A stretch of 64,000 bases of DNA from assembly GCF_937863485.1 (NCBI RefSeq), contig NZ_CALMFY010000043.1, positions 41,506 through 105,505 on the forward strand, written 5' to 3'. This DNA comes from an uncultured Nostoc sp. Lineage in GTDB: Bacteria; Cyanobacteriota; Cyanobacteriia; Cyanobacteriales; Nostocaceae. Of this stretch, positions 16,609 through 25,832 are shown piece by piece. The notes beneath the pieces are model-generated. The model made no database searches, was not told the DNA's origin, and saw only the letters and a list, made by a program, of their open reading frames with translations. How positions within the stretch are numbered: position 1 is the stretch's first letter; the number at the start of each line of letters is the position of its first letter. Made by a program: the position numbers and the translations under genes.

Positions 16609-17352
16609 TCAAAAGCAAATCTCCTTTTTATTCAATTTTTCCTGAAGTTTTTTTCTAACTGCATCGGTAAATTTTAGATCAGATGCCAAACCTTCTAAAT
16701 TAATATAGCTTTTGCGCTGTCTAAGAGTTATGAGCTTCTCAATAGTAGTTTTATTTACACGTGTACCCTTAAAAGCTGTAATTAGTAATGTTTTATCAGC
16801 CTTATTGATGTTGATAGCAGTTGGCAGTAGTAGTCGTGATGTTGAATCTGGTATCAGTGTTGGAGGTACTTTTCCAGATTTAATAAATTGAATATTTTTA
16901 AGCTCTAGCTTTCGGTGCAACAAAGATGGGCATGAAGGAGCAATCATAAAAGCTAGATCAGGTGGATGATCATCAGAAGATGATGGCTTGAATTTAACAT
17001 CCTGTAACCATTCTTCAAACGTCTGCAAGTGTCCGCTTAAAAGCTCATAGTTTTTTGCTTCGCCAAAGGCTCTAGCTATAGGACTGCCATTGTGTAATAA
17101 TTCCACACAGCTATCAAATGCATGACCTGCAAGCACAAGCGCTTTCCTGCCCTCTTCTGTGACTGAAATCCGCCTTCTCTTCGGAGATTCTAGTAAATTT
17201 TGCTGGTATAGAGTGTTCTATATATCATCAGCATTTTTTTTGAGTTCTTTAGACAAATGCTCTTTGACAGTACCTTGAGTTACCGTACCCTCATTTGAGT
17301 AGGCAACTGTGTAAAGCAAGTAAAGCATTTGCTCTATGGAGAGTTTAGTCAT
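16609..17352 (-). pseudogene. wHTH-like/HhH protein gene interrupted by one in-frame TAG
   Basis: Read from ATG 17352 (preceded by AGAGGAATTT, a good ribosome site), the frame gives 247 codons broken only by TAG at 17218-17220 (codon 45). The frame then runs on unbroken to 16609. Residues 1-75 look like a winged-helix DNA-binding domain (MTKLSIEQMLYLLYTVAYSN..., then after the stop NTLYQQNLLESPKRRRISVTEEGRKAL). The C-terminal 60 residues resemble a ComEA-type helix-hairpin-helix (NINKADKTLLITAFKGTRV, then KLITLRQRKSYINLEGL). The part after the stop can itself be called as an open frame from GTG 17136. Either a fresh nonsense mutation, suppression, or a sequencing error. Confidence 0.6.
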
Positions 17353-17712
17353 AAATTCCTCTTACTCTTAAACAATTTTACTTAGACTCCTTTGGTGAAC
17401 ATAAGATATATTAACAAAGTAACATATAATACTTAAACCTAAATAATATTTGTTACATTGCATCAGTTCACCGACGAGTAAGTATGCAGAATTCCCCAAA
17501 TTACTAAACTTGGGGATACAAATAACATTACCAAAAGTAATCGCCCCTTGTATAATTTGCTAATCAAAAGCGCGTAGTTTACCGCCGCAGGCATCGCCCC
17601 TGCTTTTTTACTTCGCGCCCTTCTCTGCTAGACAAGCAAGGGACGCAATTCAAATCCGAAACCACTTTTCTACAAGTGCTTATATGCAAAGAAGCTTATT
17701 GTCATACATTAC
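17353..17712. other. Intergenic region, nothing recognised
   Basis: 360 bp, AT-rich at the left and with a GC-richer repeat-like stretch (CGCCCCTGC, TTCGCGCCCTTCTC) near 17580-17645. No gene. Confidence 0.5.
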
Positions 17713-18048
17713 TCATTCTTCCAACAATCTCTGCAAGAGTGTATAAATGTCCCCTTTGTCACCCTCTTTCCGTAGTCCTACCCCAACCACTAAAACCACG
17801 ACTTTCTCTAGCTCTACTTTATAAATAATTCTGTAGCGTTGACCCACAGCCCTGACACTGCGATATCCCTTAAGCTTGTCAACGAGAGGTTTTCCCTGCT
17901 TTTCTGGATCTGTCTTGAGTTTGTCGATTCTGTCGCTCAAAGATTTCTGATGACGCTGATCTTTAACACTAGTCAACATTTCTAAAGCTAACGGTGTCAG
18001 TTCAATTTCATATTCTATATTGGCGGGTTGCGGTGTCTCAGAGTCCAA
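17713..18048 (-). CDS. RelE/ParE-superfamily toxin
   Basis: 111 residues with the RelE/ParE fold pattern: a leading strand ([13 protein letters not shown]), a helix, [33 protein letters not shown] and [19 protein letters not shown]. Family members are ribosome-dependent mRNA interferases (RelE) or gyrase inhibitors (ParE); which one is not decided by sequence. The start overlaps the antitoxin's 3' end by 11 bp, the usual toxin-antitoxin coupling. Antitoxin first, toxin second. Confidence 0.85.
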   Translation of the reverse strand: MDSETPQPANIEYEIELTPLALEMLTSVKDQRHQKSLSDRIDKLKTDPEKQGKPLVDKLKGYRSVRAVGQRYRIIYKVELEKVVVLVVGVGLRKEGDKGDIYTLLQRLLEE

Positions 18049-18301
18049 GTTGGGCTTTTACTTCCTTCCAGTTAATGGTTTCTCCCCGTTCTCCCTGGCC
18101 TATACTCTCCCGTAGCTGATGGACAAACTCCCGATCAGATAAAATTGCTAGGGTTTCCAACAGAGATTCAAATTGCTCAAAACTAAGTGCTGCCATTACG
18201 GGCTTACCATGCTTAGTGATGATCACTGGTTCATCTTTCAACTCATCTGGCAAATCTAACAATTGTCGTCGAGCTTCAGTTATGCTTAAGTATTTTGGCA
18301 T
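18038..18301 (-). CDS. Phd/YefM-family antitoxin
   Basis: 87 residues. The N-terminal Phd/YefM DNA-binding domain reads [40 protein letters not shown], followed by an acidic C-terminal tail that would wrap the toxin. Starts at ATG 18301, only 10 bp from a perfect 16-bp palindrome that is the natural autorepression site. Pairs with the downstream overlapping toxin. Confidence 0.88.
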   Translation of the reverse strand: MPKYLSITEARRQLLDLPDELKDEPVIITKHGKPVMAALSFEQFESLLETLAILSDREFVHQLRESIGQGERGETINWKEVKAQLGL

Positions 18302-18311
18302 CTAGATAAGT

Positions 18312-18327
18312 GTACATTTAAATGTAC
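18312..18327. promoter_or_regulatory. Palindromic operator candidate of the toxin-antitoxin operon
   Basis: GTACATTTAAATGTAC is a perfect 16-bp palindrome 11-26 bp upstream of the antitoxin start. Phd/YefM antitoxins bind such palindromes to repress their own promoters. The assignment is by position and symmetry. Confidence 0.65.
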
Positions 18328-18343
18328 GTTTATTATAGCGTTA

Positions 18344-18374
18344 GCGTGATGTCTACGACGGGCTACGCCTACGC
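18344..18374. repeat. SIR palindromic element
   Basis: GCGTGATGTCTACGACGGGC then TACGCCTACGC, the best match to the window consensus. It lies between the toxin-antitoxin operon and the MDR oxidoreductase gene. Confidence 0.85.
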
Positions 18375-18460
18375 AGTTTTCCCTCAAACATAACTCTGTA
18401 TCCACCCTCTTGCGCTAAAGTTGCAACTGAACGTGCATTTAAAGCCAGGAGGAAAGAGTT

Positions 18461-19468
18461 GTGAAAGCAGTCTTGATGACAGCAGCTGGCAGTCCGGAAG
18501 TTCTGCAAGTACAGGAAGTGCCAAACCCTGCTGTTCCTGTAGGTAATACTGAACTTTTAGTGCGTTTGGTGGCAGCTGGCATTAACCCTATTGACACTAA
18601 ACTTCGTAGCCGAGGCACTTTCTACCCCGATCGCTTGCCGACAATTTTAGGATGTGATGGTGCAGGTGTAGTCGAAGCAGTGGGTGCTAGTGTTCAGCGT
18701 TTTCGCCCAGGCGATGAGGTATATTTTTGCTATGGCGGCTTGGGCGCACACCAAGGCAATTATGCTGAATATACCGTTGTGGATGAGCGGTTTGTGGCAC
18801 GTAAACCCGCGTCTATCTCCTTTGCCGAAGCAGCAGCAGCGCCTTTGGTGTTAATCACCGCTTGGGAGGCTTTATACGAACGGGGACGATTGGAACCTGG
18901 AGAACGGGTTTTGATTCATGCGGGTGCTGGTGGTGTCGGTCATGTAGCAATTCAATTGGCGAAACTCAAAGGTGTTAGTGTTTCCACCACAGTCAGTTCT
19001 GAGGAAAAGGCTAATTTCGTCAAAGAACTCGGTGCTGATCATGTAATCTTTTATAAACAAACAGACTTTGTGCAAGCGGTATTAGATTGGACTGGCGGTA
19101 AAGGCGTAGACTTGGCTTTTGATACCGTAGGCGGTGAAACCTTTCACAAAACTTTCCCCGCAGTGCGAGTGTATGGCGATATTGTGACAATTCTCGAACC
19201 AGATGCCAATACTGTTTGGAAAACTGCTAGAACTCGCAACCTCCGCATTGGTTTAGAATTCATGTTGGCACCAGCGTTGCTAGGATTGGAAGAGAGTCTC
19301 CAGCATCATGCAGAAATTCTCGAACAATGTGCCACCTGGATCGATGAAGGCAAGTTAAAAATCCACGTTAGTCACAAGTTTCCTTTGAAAGAAGCGGCTA
19401 AAGTCCACCAATTACTTGAAAGCGGTTCTGTGACGGGTAAAATTGTTCTACTGATTAGCGACGAATGA
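18461..19468 (+). CDS. MDR-superfamily zinc-type alcohol dehydrogenase / quinone oxidoreductase
   Basis: 335 residues. A GroES-like N-terminal domain (about 1-120; LRSRGTFYPDRLPTILGCDG, GVVEAVG, RFRPGDEVY) is followed by a Rossmann NAD(P)-binding domain (about 125-265) with HAGAGGVGHVAIQLAK. The zinc-binding cysteines of true alcohol dehydrogenases are not evident. It therefore fits the zeta-crystallin/QOR branch, which reduces quinones or enones with NADPH. The start is GTG 18461, fixed by a strong AGGAGGA six to seven bases upstream. The frame is intact and it is a single-gene unit. Confidence 0.9.
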   Translation: MKAVLMTAAGSPEVLQVQEVPNPAVPVGNTELLVRLVAAGINPIDTKLRSRGTFYPDRLPTILGCDGAGVVEAVGASVQRFRPGDEVYFCYGGLGAHQGNYAEYTVVDERFVARKPASISFAEAAAAPLVLITAWEALYERGRLEPGERVLIHAGAGGVGHVAIQLAKLKGVSVSTTVSSEEKANFVKELGADHVIFYKQTDFVQAVLDWTGGKGVDLAFDTVGGETFHKTFPAVRVYGDIVTILEPDANTVWKTARTRNLRIGLEFMLAPALLGLEESLQHHAEILEQCATWIDEGKLKIHVSHKFPLKEAAKVHQLLESGSVTGKIVLLISDE

Positions 19469-19620
19469 TCGAGCAACTTGGATAAATTATTTTTTAAACG
19501 CATAGGCACGCAGAGGTTAAACGCAGAGGTACACAGAGGGGTTTCTCTGCGCTCCTTTGCGTTTATATTAATTCTTCTCTTTTTCCCTCTGAGGAGTTGC
19601 GATCGCACTACAAAGTTAAG

Positions 19621-19823
19621 TTAATGCATCGGCCGCCTTGTTAATGCATTGGCTTACATTATTAATGCGTCGGCCGCCTTGTTAATGTAATGGCTTACAT
19701 TATTAATGCGTCGGCCGCCTTGTTAATGTAATGGCTTGCATTGTTAATGCAGCGGCCGCTTTGTTAATGTAATGGCTTGCATTGTTAATGCAGCGGCCGC
19801 CTTGTTAATGCATCAGCTTGCAT
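19621..19823. repeat. 41-bp tandem repeat (TTAATG... units with GGCCGCC)
   Basis: Five alternating pairs of a 20-bp half-unit (TTAATGCRKCGGCCGCCTTG) and a 21-bp half-unit that starts TTAATGTAATGGCTT and ends CATTA or CATTG, giving a 41-bp period from 19621 to 19823. The half-units share TTAATGYN at their starts, so the array itself arose by duplication and divergence. The period is not a multiple of three, so it is not coding. The array abuts the SnoaL-like gene's upstream region. Confidence 0.9.
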
Positions 19824-19948
19824 AAATTAACCTACTCTTTCTCTAATTTTATCCAGCAAGCTTATCAGGCTATGTTGGCGCAGCAACAAGCTGAAACCGA
19901 AAAACTAGCTTTATACTGTGCTGCTGTCGATGCTGCTCGATTAGCAAA

Positions 19949-20467
19949 ATGGGAATTTTACGACGATTATCCGGGCAGATTTTCACCAGTTTCAAGATTC
20001 TGTTTTATAAAGCTTTTGACAATCGGAATATTGAGCAAGCATTAGCACTTCTGACTCCCAATTTTGTCGCTCATCTGGCTGGCGGATCTGAACCACTCAA
20101 TAGCGATGGTTTCAAACAGTTTGGCATGGCATTTTACTTAGCTTTTACTAATGGTCAACATAGATTTGACGAAGTAATTGTTGAAGGCGATAAAGTAGTC
20201 ACCTGTGGAACGTTCACAGCTACACATTTTGCTAACTTTCAAGGTCTTCCTCCAACAGGTAAGCAAATCAAGCTATCAATCATGCACATTGATCGCGTTA
20301 ACGATGGCAAAATCATTGAACATTGGGGCCAAGGCGACGCACTAGGATTAATGCAACAGTTGGGTATTATCTTTCTACCAGGCCCCGCACTTTTGCCGCA
20401 TATTTTTAAAAGCTTTTTATCTAAGCCGTTTAAGAAGCCTGCAATAAAGGCACAAAAGCTAAAATAA
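19949..20467 (+). CDS. SnoaL-like/ester-cyclase-family protein
   Basis: 172 residues. The middle matches the SnoaL/NTF2-like cone fold: FYKAFDNRNIEQALALLTP, FVAHLAGG, FKQFGMAFYLAFTN, VVTCGTFTATH and GKIIEHWGQGD. The C-terminus is Lys-rich. These small proteins include polyketide cyclases and many of unknown role. The conserved fold begins near residue 15, so the ATG chosen may not be the ancestral start. An overlapping frame from TTG 19818 in the tandem repeat ends at 20045, which suggests the 5' end was disturbed by the repeat or by a frameshift. Confidence 0.7.
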   Translation: MGILRRLSGQIFTSFKILFYKAFDNRNIEQALALLTPNFVAHLAGGSEPLNSDGFKQFGMAFYLAFTNGQHRFDEVIVEGDKVVTCGTFTATHFANFQGLPPTGKQIKLSIMHIDRVNDGKIIEHWGQGDALGLMQQLGIIFLPGPALLPHIFKSFLSKPFKKPAIKAQKLK

Positions 20468-20600
20468 CTCTCGATAAATAAAACACCATCAGCCATTTGA
20501 CCTAGAGTAGCAGCAACGTTGGATGCAACAGAGGTTCAGGGCGCACAGATGTACGCCCCTACAAGTTGATTATTTACAAAGCCTTTATTTAAGTTTCCAA

Positions 20601-21119
20601 CTAAACTTTTGCTTCCAAAGACTTGAGTAACTCGGTATTCACACCCGACTCACGAGTCAGAGCAATTTTGCCAGTGCGGGCGATTTCTCTCAAACCAAAT
20701 TTTTGCAACACCTGCACGATCGCTACCATTTTACCTGGATCTCCCACAACTTCTAAGGTGAGAGAATCTTCCGCCACATCCACGACTCGCGCCCGGAAAA
20801 TCTGAGACAGTTCAATCACTTCTGAGCGATTGCTGCTACTTGCATTCACCTTTAAGAGCATCAATTCCCGCTCTACGCAAGGAGTTTCGGTAATATCCTG
20901 TACCTTAAGCACATTGACTAACTTGTATAGTTGCTTGGTGAGTTGCTCGATAATGCGATCGTCACCAGGTATAACCATCGTAATTCGCGAGACTCCTCCT
21001 TGTTCAGCAGGGCCAACAGCAAGGCTTTCAATATTAAAGCCGCGACGGGCGAATAAACTAGAAATGCGGGAAAGAACACCCGCCTCATCTTCAACGAGAA
21101 CTGAAAGAGTATGTTTCAT
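20601..21119 (-). CDS. ilvN: Acetolactate synthase small (regulatory) subunit
   Basis: 172 residues from ATG 21119 (a TTG 9 bp upstream is less likely). N-terminal ACT domain ([44 protein letters not shown]) and C-terminal IlvN/H domain ([50 protein letters not shown]). It activates the IlvB catalytic subunit and gives valine feedback control of branched-chain amino-acid synthesis. Length and conservation are full. The large subunit is not in this window, as is common in cyanobacteria. Confidence 0.96.
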   Translation of the reverse strand: MKHTLSVLVEDEAGVLSRISSLFARRGFNIESLAVGPAEQGGVSRITMVIPGDDRIIEQLTKQLYKLVNVLKVQDITETPCVERELMLLKVNASSSNRSEVIELSQIFRARVVDVAEDSLTLEVVGDPGKMVAIVQVLQKFGLREIARTGKIALTRESGVNTELLKSLEAKV

Positions 21120-21463
21120 CTTCGCCAACAGAGGCTAGAACAGGATTTGAGTAACGTAACACTAGTACCGTTTGGCAGAATTCACTCATTCAAAATTCAA
21201 AATTACTTGAGTTCTAAACTCTTGACATTTTGTAAAATGTATGTTTATTTCTACGGTGAGGTACTACTGCACTAATTGTTAGTGTGACCTTTTATTGTAA
21301 ACTCAATAGCTGCACTGATTGCATTCTCTAGAGATAAATTGGGCAGAAATCATTCTGCAAGGAGGAATTTCATTGAATGCATCTCTTTTGATTGGTAGAT
21401 GCGGTATTTTTGTAAAGCTTTTATACTCAGGTTTGATAAGCCTCTAATAGGAGAAAAGTTTTT

Positions 21464-21832
21464 ATGGGTTGGTTACAAAGATTATTTGGAATGGAAAAGC
21501 CTCAAAATGCCGAAGTAAATCCTACTCCGCAGTCAATAGCCGCAGATCCTAGTAGTAGTGTTGCTTCTACTGATACGCAATCAATCCCCCCAGAACGTTT
21601 AGGATTAAGCGGCGAATACGACCAAAGTGGCTTGGCAAAGCGAGTAGCGTTGGCATTTGATCAAGACCCCCAACTTGATGATGTTGATACCCTTTGGGTT
21701 GCTCAAACGGGTAGCACTGTAGTATTGAAAGGTAAAGTTCCCAGTCAAGAAATTCTCAACAAGATGATTTCTGTAGCTAATTCTGTGAATGGCGCTACAG
21801 ATGTTGACACTAACCAAGCCACGATTGGCTAG
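21464..21832 (+). CDS. BON-domain protein
   Basis: 122 residues starting MGWLQRLFGM. After a Ser/Pro-rich linker, a BON domain (about 50-118) reads LAKRVALAFDQDPQLDDVDTLWV, GSTVVLKGKVPSQE and ANSVNGATDVDT. BON domains bind membranes or small ligands; the precise role is unknown. No signal peptide is obvious, though the short amphipathic start could touch a membrane. A strong AGGAGAA lies 8-9 bases before the ATG. Confidence 0.8.
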   Translation: MGWLQRLFGMEKPQNAEVNPTPQSIAADPSSSVASTDTQSIPPERLGLSGEYDQSGLAKRVALAFDQDPQLDDVDTLWVAQTGSTVVLKGKVPSQEILNKMISVANSVNGATDVDTNQATIG

Positions 21833-21902
21833 GTGTTAAGCAATTCAAAATTCAATAGTGGCAAAGGTACTGGCTGGCGCGATCGCTCCCATTGCATAAT
21901 AT

Positions 21903-22835
21903 TTAGGGAGTAAGCAACTGTTGGCGATCGCCAACCCATCTCTCAATCCAATCTAAAATAGCTTGGTTAACTTGTTCTGGACATTCATCATGGGGACAAT
22001 GACCTACGTCTGGTAAATTTAGCACTTCCAGTTTTTCGTTGTACTGCGCGAATTGGCTAGCCAGGGCTGGGGGAACAAACCGATCCTTTTCTCCCCAAAT
22101 TAACAGCATCGGAATTGTTAAGGTTGGTAACACTGTCTTGACACTGGGACTAAAGTTAATTCCAATCGCAGCTTTGAATAAAGCACTAAAAGCCCTCGCT
22201 GAACCTATGTCTTGGGGAGGCCCTGCTAAAATTTCTATGAGTTCATCGGTAATCGCCTCTGGTTTAGCGTAGGCAAGACCTGCCCAGCGACGCAGCACCC
22301 CTGGACGGCGCACGAAGTTAAACACAGGTTTTAGAATCAACGGCGAAGCGACAATATTTTTAATTGCTCTGACCACTGGTTGCAGCATAGGCGGGATTGC
22401 TTCTTGCTCTAGTGAAGGGTCGGGTAAACTCATCATCACCATACCCAACACCATATCGGGGTGGGTGGCAGCGGCGGCCATGGAAATTAGTGAACCGTTG
22501 GAATTGCCCACCAAAATCGCTGGTTGACGGATAAATGTTTTCCAAAAATCGTAAACCTGCTCTACCCAGAGTTCGATGCTGTAATTAGCTGCTGCTTTTT
22601 CAGAAGCGCCAAAACCTAGCATATCAATGGCATAAACTGTGTGATGCTCACCCAACACCTCTAAATTATGTCGCCAATGACCAATGGAAGCGCCAAAGCC
22701 ATGTAACAGAATCAGAGGTGTTGTCTTGTGGGTATTTTGGGCAGGGCGAATGTAAGTATAGCGAGTTTGCCAGCCCCGCCAAACCCAATCCCTTTGATTA
22801 CCAACCCGCTCTTGCCAGTGTAGTGTAGTGGTCAC
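21903..22835 (-). CDS. Alpha/beta-fold hydrolase
   Basis: 310 residues. The oxyanion region is LILLHGFGASIGHWRHN, the nucleophile elbow is VGNSNGS (Ser in GNSNG), the acid is in LLIWGEKDRFVPP and the base His in LPDVGHCPHDE. The elbow has Asn before the Ser, as in a plant/cyanobacterial group that includes pheophytinase-like enzymes. The substrate cannot be assigned. Complete frame; start ATG 22835 (MTTTLHWQERVGNQRDWVWRG). Confidence 0.88.
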   Translation of the reverse strand: MTTTLHWQERVGNQRDWVWRGWQTRYTYIRPAQNTHKTTPLILLHGFGASIGHWRHNLEVLGEHHTVYAIDMLGFGASEKAAANYSIELWVEQVYDFWKTFIRQPAILVGNSNGSLISMAAAATHPDMVLGMVMMSLPDPSLEQEAIPPMLQPVVRAIKNIVASPLILKPVFNFVRRPGVLRRWAGLAYAKPEAITDELIEILAGPPQDIGSARAFSALFKAAIGINFSPSVKTVLPTLTIPMLLIWGEKDRFVPPALASQFAQYNEKLEVLNLPDVGHCPHDECPEQVNQAILDWIERWVGDRQQLLTP

Positions 22836-22990
22836 AGTCTCCTCTAATTCATCAGTGTGAAAATCCCATTATAAAACTTTGCTTTTTCACCTTGTTTATC
22901 TTTGCTTTTAGGAAAATTTGTATATTGTTGATTCCAGTTTTTCACCCAGCTTTCAAAATCGCGTCAGCAAATATCTCCCAAATCCTCAGT

Positions 22991-25198
22991 TCAATTAATT
23001 GAAAAACGTTTTAAATCTTGTAAAACTGCGGCGGCTGATTGATAGCGATCGCTAAAATGATAACAAACCATCTTATCTAAAATTGCCGCTAATTCTTCGC
23101 TGACTGGCGCTGTTTGCCGCCACATCACATTCCCTGTTTCTAAATCTGGGTGGAGTTCTTGCGGTGGTATCCCAGTTATCGCTTGAATGCCAATCATTCC
23201 TAAAGCGTAAATGTCACTACATAAGCGGGGATGACCGGCAAATTGTTCTGGAGGTGCATAACCCCGCGTCCCGATGGCTACTGTCGCTAATTCGGTTTGC
23301 TCACTATTTGGCGGTTGCATCAATTTTACAGCACCAAAGTCAATCAACACCAGCCGATTATCTTGAGCGCATCTAATAATATTAGTCGGTTTGAGATCAC
23401 GATGAATCACTCGATGCTGGTGAATAAATTCTAGAACTTCTAAAACTTGTTTGAGCATCTCCATCACAAATGATTCGTTCTGCACATTCTGCACAGGTGG
23501 TAATTCTTCACTTAGGGTATGTCCCTCGATATATTCTTGAATTAAATAGAATTCGTGGTCATCTTCAAAATAAGCAAGTAGTTCGGGAATCTGATCATGT
23601 TTACCCAAAGATTCTAATATTTCAGCTTCACTATTAAACAACCTGCGAGCAATTTGCAAAAATCGTGTATCTTGACGGGCTGGCATTAACTTTTTCACTA
23701 CACAAGTAGGATTACCCGGTCGTTGAGTATCCTGTGCTAAATAAGTGCGACCAAATCCACCTGTACCAAGAACTTGAGAGATTTTGTAGCGTCCACTCAA
23801 AAGTAAATCACCAGATTTTATTTTTGGTGAATCAATTGGGGGAGGAAAGTCAAGATAGGAGTCGGGAAATGCTGTTTTATCTTCTAAGAGTACATTTAAT
23901 TGGGCGATCGCTTCTTGTTGTTTTTCAACTTGCAGAATAATCACCTGAGTTTGCCGCTGATTTTGGTAGCTAGTATAAGCAATCACACAGATACTACTAA
24001 TTACTAAGGCAAGAGCAGAAGGTATTAATGGCACCCATCCAGCTTGAAAAAACAAAGCAATGCAGATTACTATTAAGCTCAGTAGAGTTGTCCCGTCCAC
24101 CATTAGCAACAGCAACGGATTTTGCCACCGCCATGCGATAATTCCACCTAAGAGTGACCAGCCCCACACCCAAATAAGTTCCGCCCAATCTGGCCAATAC
24201 CAAATTAGAGGTCGCCCATCCAATACTGTATCAATGAGTTGACTTGCTATTTGTGCATGAATAAACAGAGCAGGCATTCTAGCTGGTTGATCTGGCAAAG
24301 CGCTGTAAGGTGTATAAAAGCTACCTGAAGAAAGATTAGCTGCTGTGATGCCAATAATTACAAGACGGTCTTTGACTAAATTGGGGTTGACTTGGCCACT
24401 GAGAATTTGTGTGAGGGTTACTTGGTTGGCGAAGCTGTTGGGGTGATGGTAATTTAATAATATTTGATAGCCATTTGCATCCAGATGTTGGTAGCTACCA
24501 GAATTAGATTGTAAACGCGGGAAGAGGGTTTTACCTAATTGAAATTCTCCTTTATTTGTAAATTGGTATTCAATGCCTTGTTTTTCCAGATAATTAATTG
24601 CTATTTGCGCCCCAAATGCAAATGATGTTGTACATTTCTTGTCTGTAGAGTTAGCAAATAACAAACTGCGGCGGACAATTTGGTCGTTTTCATTGTCAGC
24701 AACTACATCACTAAACCCAACATTATCTATAGGAAAATTGGGTGGCGGTGGTATTTCATCTCTACCCAAGCTGCTGAACAAACAGGTGCTGATGATATTA
24801 TCTTGATTTTGCTCCTTAGCTGCTAAATTGTTGTCTTCTGGTTGGAAAAGATATAAACCAACAATTCGCGGTTGATAAGACTCAATTTTATCTAACAGCT
24901 GATTTATGGTACCATCTGATAGAGTCCGTTTGTCTATTTTGAGATCCTCGTCAGTGATTTTTACCAGCAAAATCCGCCGATCAGGTGCTTCTCTCAGACG
25001 CGATCGCAACATTTGGTCATAAACTATTAACTCCCAAGACTGCAACCATTTCAGTTCCCGAACTCCCCATATAAAGGCGGTAACTCCTACACTGGTAACC
25101 AAAATAATTTGCAACCAACTTTTGTTCTTGGAAGTTTTACGGGAATCCTGAACTTTGACAAAGGGGACACGAAGTTTTTCTAATAGTCCACTAATCAC
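22991..25198 (-). CDS. CHASE2-domain serine/threonine protein kinase
   Basis: 735 residues. One membrane segment near residue 30, a CHASE2 sensor (about 50-330; WELIVYDQMLRSRL, KITDEDL, VVIIGITAANLSSGSFYTPY), then three membrane helices (about 340-410). A cytosolic Hanks kinase domain (about 470-735) has LGTGGFGRTYLAQD, CVVKKLMP, HRDLKPTNI with Asp601, DFGAV and GTRGYAPPEQ. CHASE2 is an extracytoplasmic ligand-sensing domain of unknown ligand. Architecture typical of multicellular cyanobacteria. The kinase part resembles the 8143-9603 kinase. Confidence 0.93.
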   Translation of the reverse strand: MISGLLEKLRVPFVKVQDSRKTSKNKSWLQIILVTSVGVTAFIWGVRELKWLQSWELIVYDQMLRSRLREAPDRRILLVKITDEDLKIDKRTLSDGTINQLLDKIESYQPRIVGLYLFQPEDNNLAAKEQNQDNIISTCLFSSLGRDEIPPPPNFPIDNVGFSDVVADNENDQIVRRSLLFANSTDKKCTTSFAFGAQIAINYLEKQGIEYQFTNKGEFQLGKTLFPRLQSNSGSYQHLDANGYQILLNYHHPNSFANQVTLTQILSGQVNPNLVKDRLVIIGITAANLSSGSFYTPYSALPDQPARMPALFIHAQIASQLIDTVLDGRPLIWYWPDWAELIWVWGWSLLGGIIAWRWQNPLLLLMVDGTTLLSLIVICIALFFQAGWVPLIPSALALVISSICVIAYTSYQNQRQTQVIILQVEKQQEAIAQLNVLLEDKTAFPDSYLDFPPPIDSPKIKSGDLLLSGRYKISQVLGTGGFGRTYLAQDTQRPGNPTCVVKKLMPARQDTRFLQIARRLFNSEAEILESLGKHDQIPELLAYFEDDHEFYLIQEYIEGHTLSEELPPVQNVQNESFVMEMLKQVLEVLEFIHQHRVIHRDLKPTNIIRCAQDNRLVLIDFGAVKLMQPPNSEQTELATVAIGTRGYAPPEQFAGHPRLCSDIYALGMIGIQAITGIPPQELHPDLETGNVMWRQTAPVSEELAAILDKMVCYHFSDRYQSAAAVLQDLKRFSIN

Positions 25199-25422
25199 GG
25201 CGTTGCGACGGTAGCCTGAATTGGGTAGATGTTGCAGGCGCAGAAGTTAATTTTCTGACTCTAGGTTAAAAGCTAATTAATCTGAGCTTCTTTTATTAAT
25301 GTAGCAATTTCCTTGCTACTTAGAAACCTTGGTGTATTCCTACTCTTAGCTACGTGCAGCCTCACCCACAGAATCAGACAAGCGATGTCTAAGGGCGGGC
25401 TATTTGGCATCGCGCTATGCGG

Positions 25423-25707
25423 CTAATCATCTGTAAGAGATGTTTGAGCATCTTCAACAGGACTGGCAATTGGGAAAGAAACAGGATTAGTAGATGAGGT
25501 TATTGAATCTAACTGGGGTTGTTCGAGTGATGCTCCGATGCTTGAATCATCGAAATAGGATCCAAATATTTTATCATAGTTAGAAGCAACAGCTAAAAAA
25601 GCGCCACCCAAAATATAGATAGGTAATGGCAGATTAAATTCTTGCAACCAGTCAAACAGTTCTGCCAAGGCAAACAGCACCAAAAAGCAGGCAAGCCAAA
25701 CCTTCAT
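25423..25707 (-). CDS. Small membrane protein, hypothetical
   Basis: 94 residues. Two hydrophobic stretches (about 1-20 and 27-45: KVWLACFLVLFALAELFDWL, PIYILGGAFLAVASNYDK) precede a polar Ser/Asp-rich tail. Topology would be a two-helix hairpin with a soluble C-terminus. No family recognised. A 220-bp spacer with a truncated SIR (about 25380-25408) separates it from the CHASE2-kinase start. Confidence 0.6.
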   Translation of the reverse strand: MKVWLACFLVLFALAELFDWLQEFNLPLPIYILGGAFLAVASNYDKIFGSYFDDSSIGASLEQPQLDSITSSTNPVSFPIASPVEDAQTSLTDD

Positions 25708-25762
25708 ATTTTCATTCTCTGGATTGAAACAACTCTATTACTAGCTTAAATAGCTTGCATAA

Positions 25763-25832
25763 GGGACTGACAAAAATAAATTATCCAAAATTATTTGTAC
25801 ATTTGTAGGGGATCTTGGCCTTGCGCCCCTAC
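25763..25832. mobile_element. MITE-like AGGGACT-family repeat, copy B (inverted, truncated)
   Basis: Starts AGGGACTGACAAAAATAAAT and runs through CCAAAATTATTTGTACATTT to CTTGCGCCCCTAC. It is the reverse complement of most of the copy at 13573-13674, almost base for base over about 70 bp. The far end is missing. It lies in the gene-free stretch 25708-26321, where I see no supported gene. Confidence 0.65.

Noticed and set aside
19621-19823. CRISPR array
   Set aside because: Units are contiguous with no unique spacers; a plain tandem repeat.
19818-20045. 75-codon frame from TTG beginning in the 41-bp repeat
   Set aside because: It overlaps the better-supported SnoaL-like frame and starts inside repeat DNA; kept only as a hint that the 5' end of that gene was disturbed.
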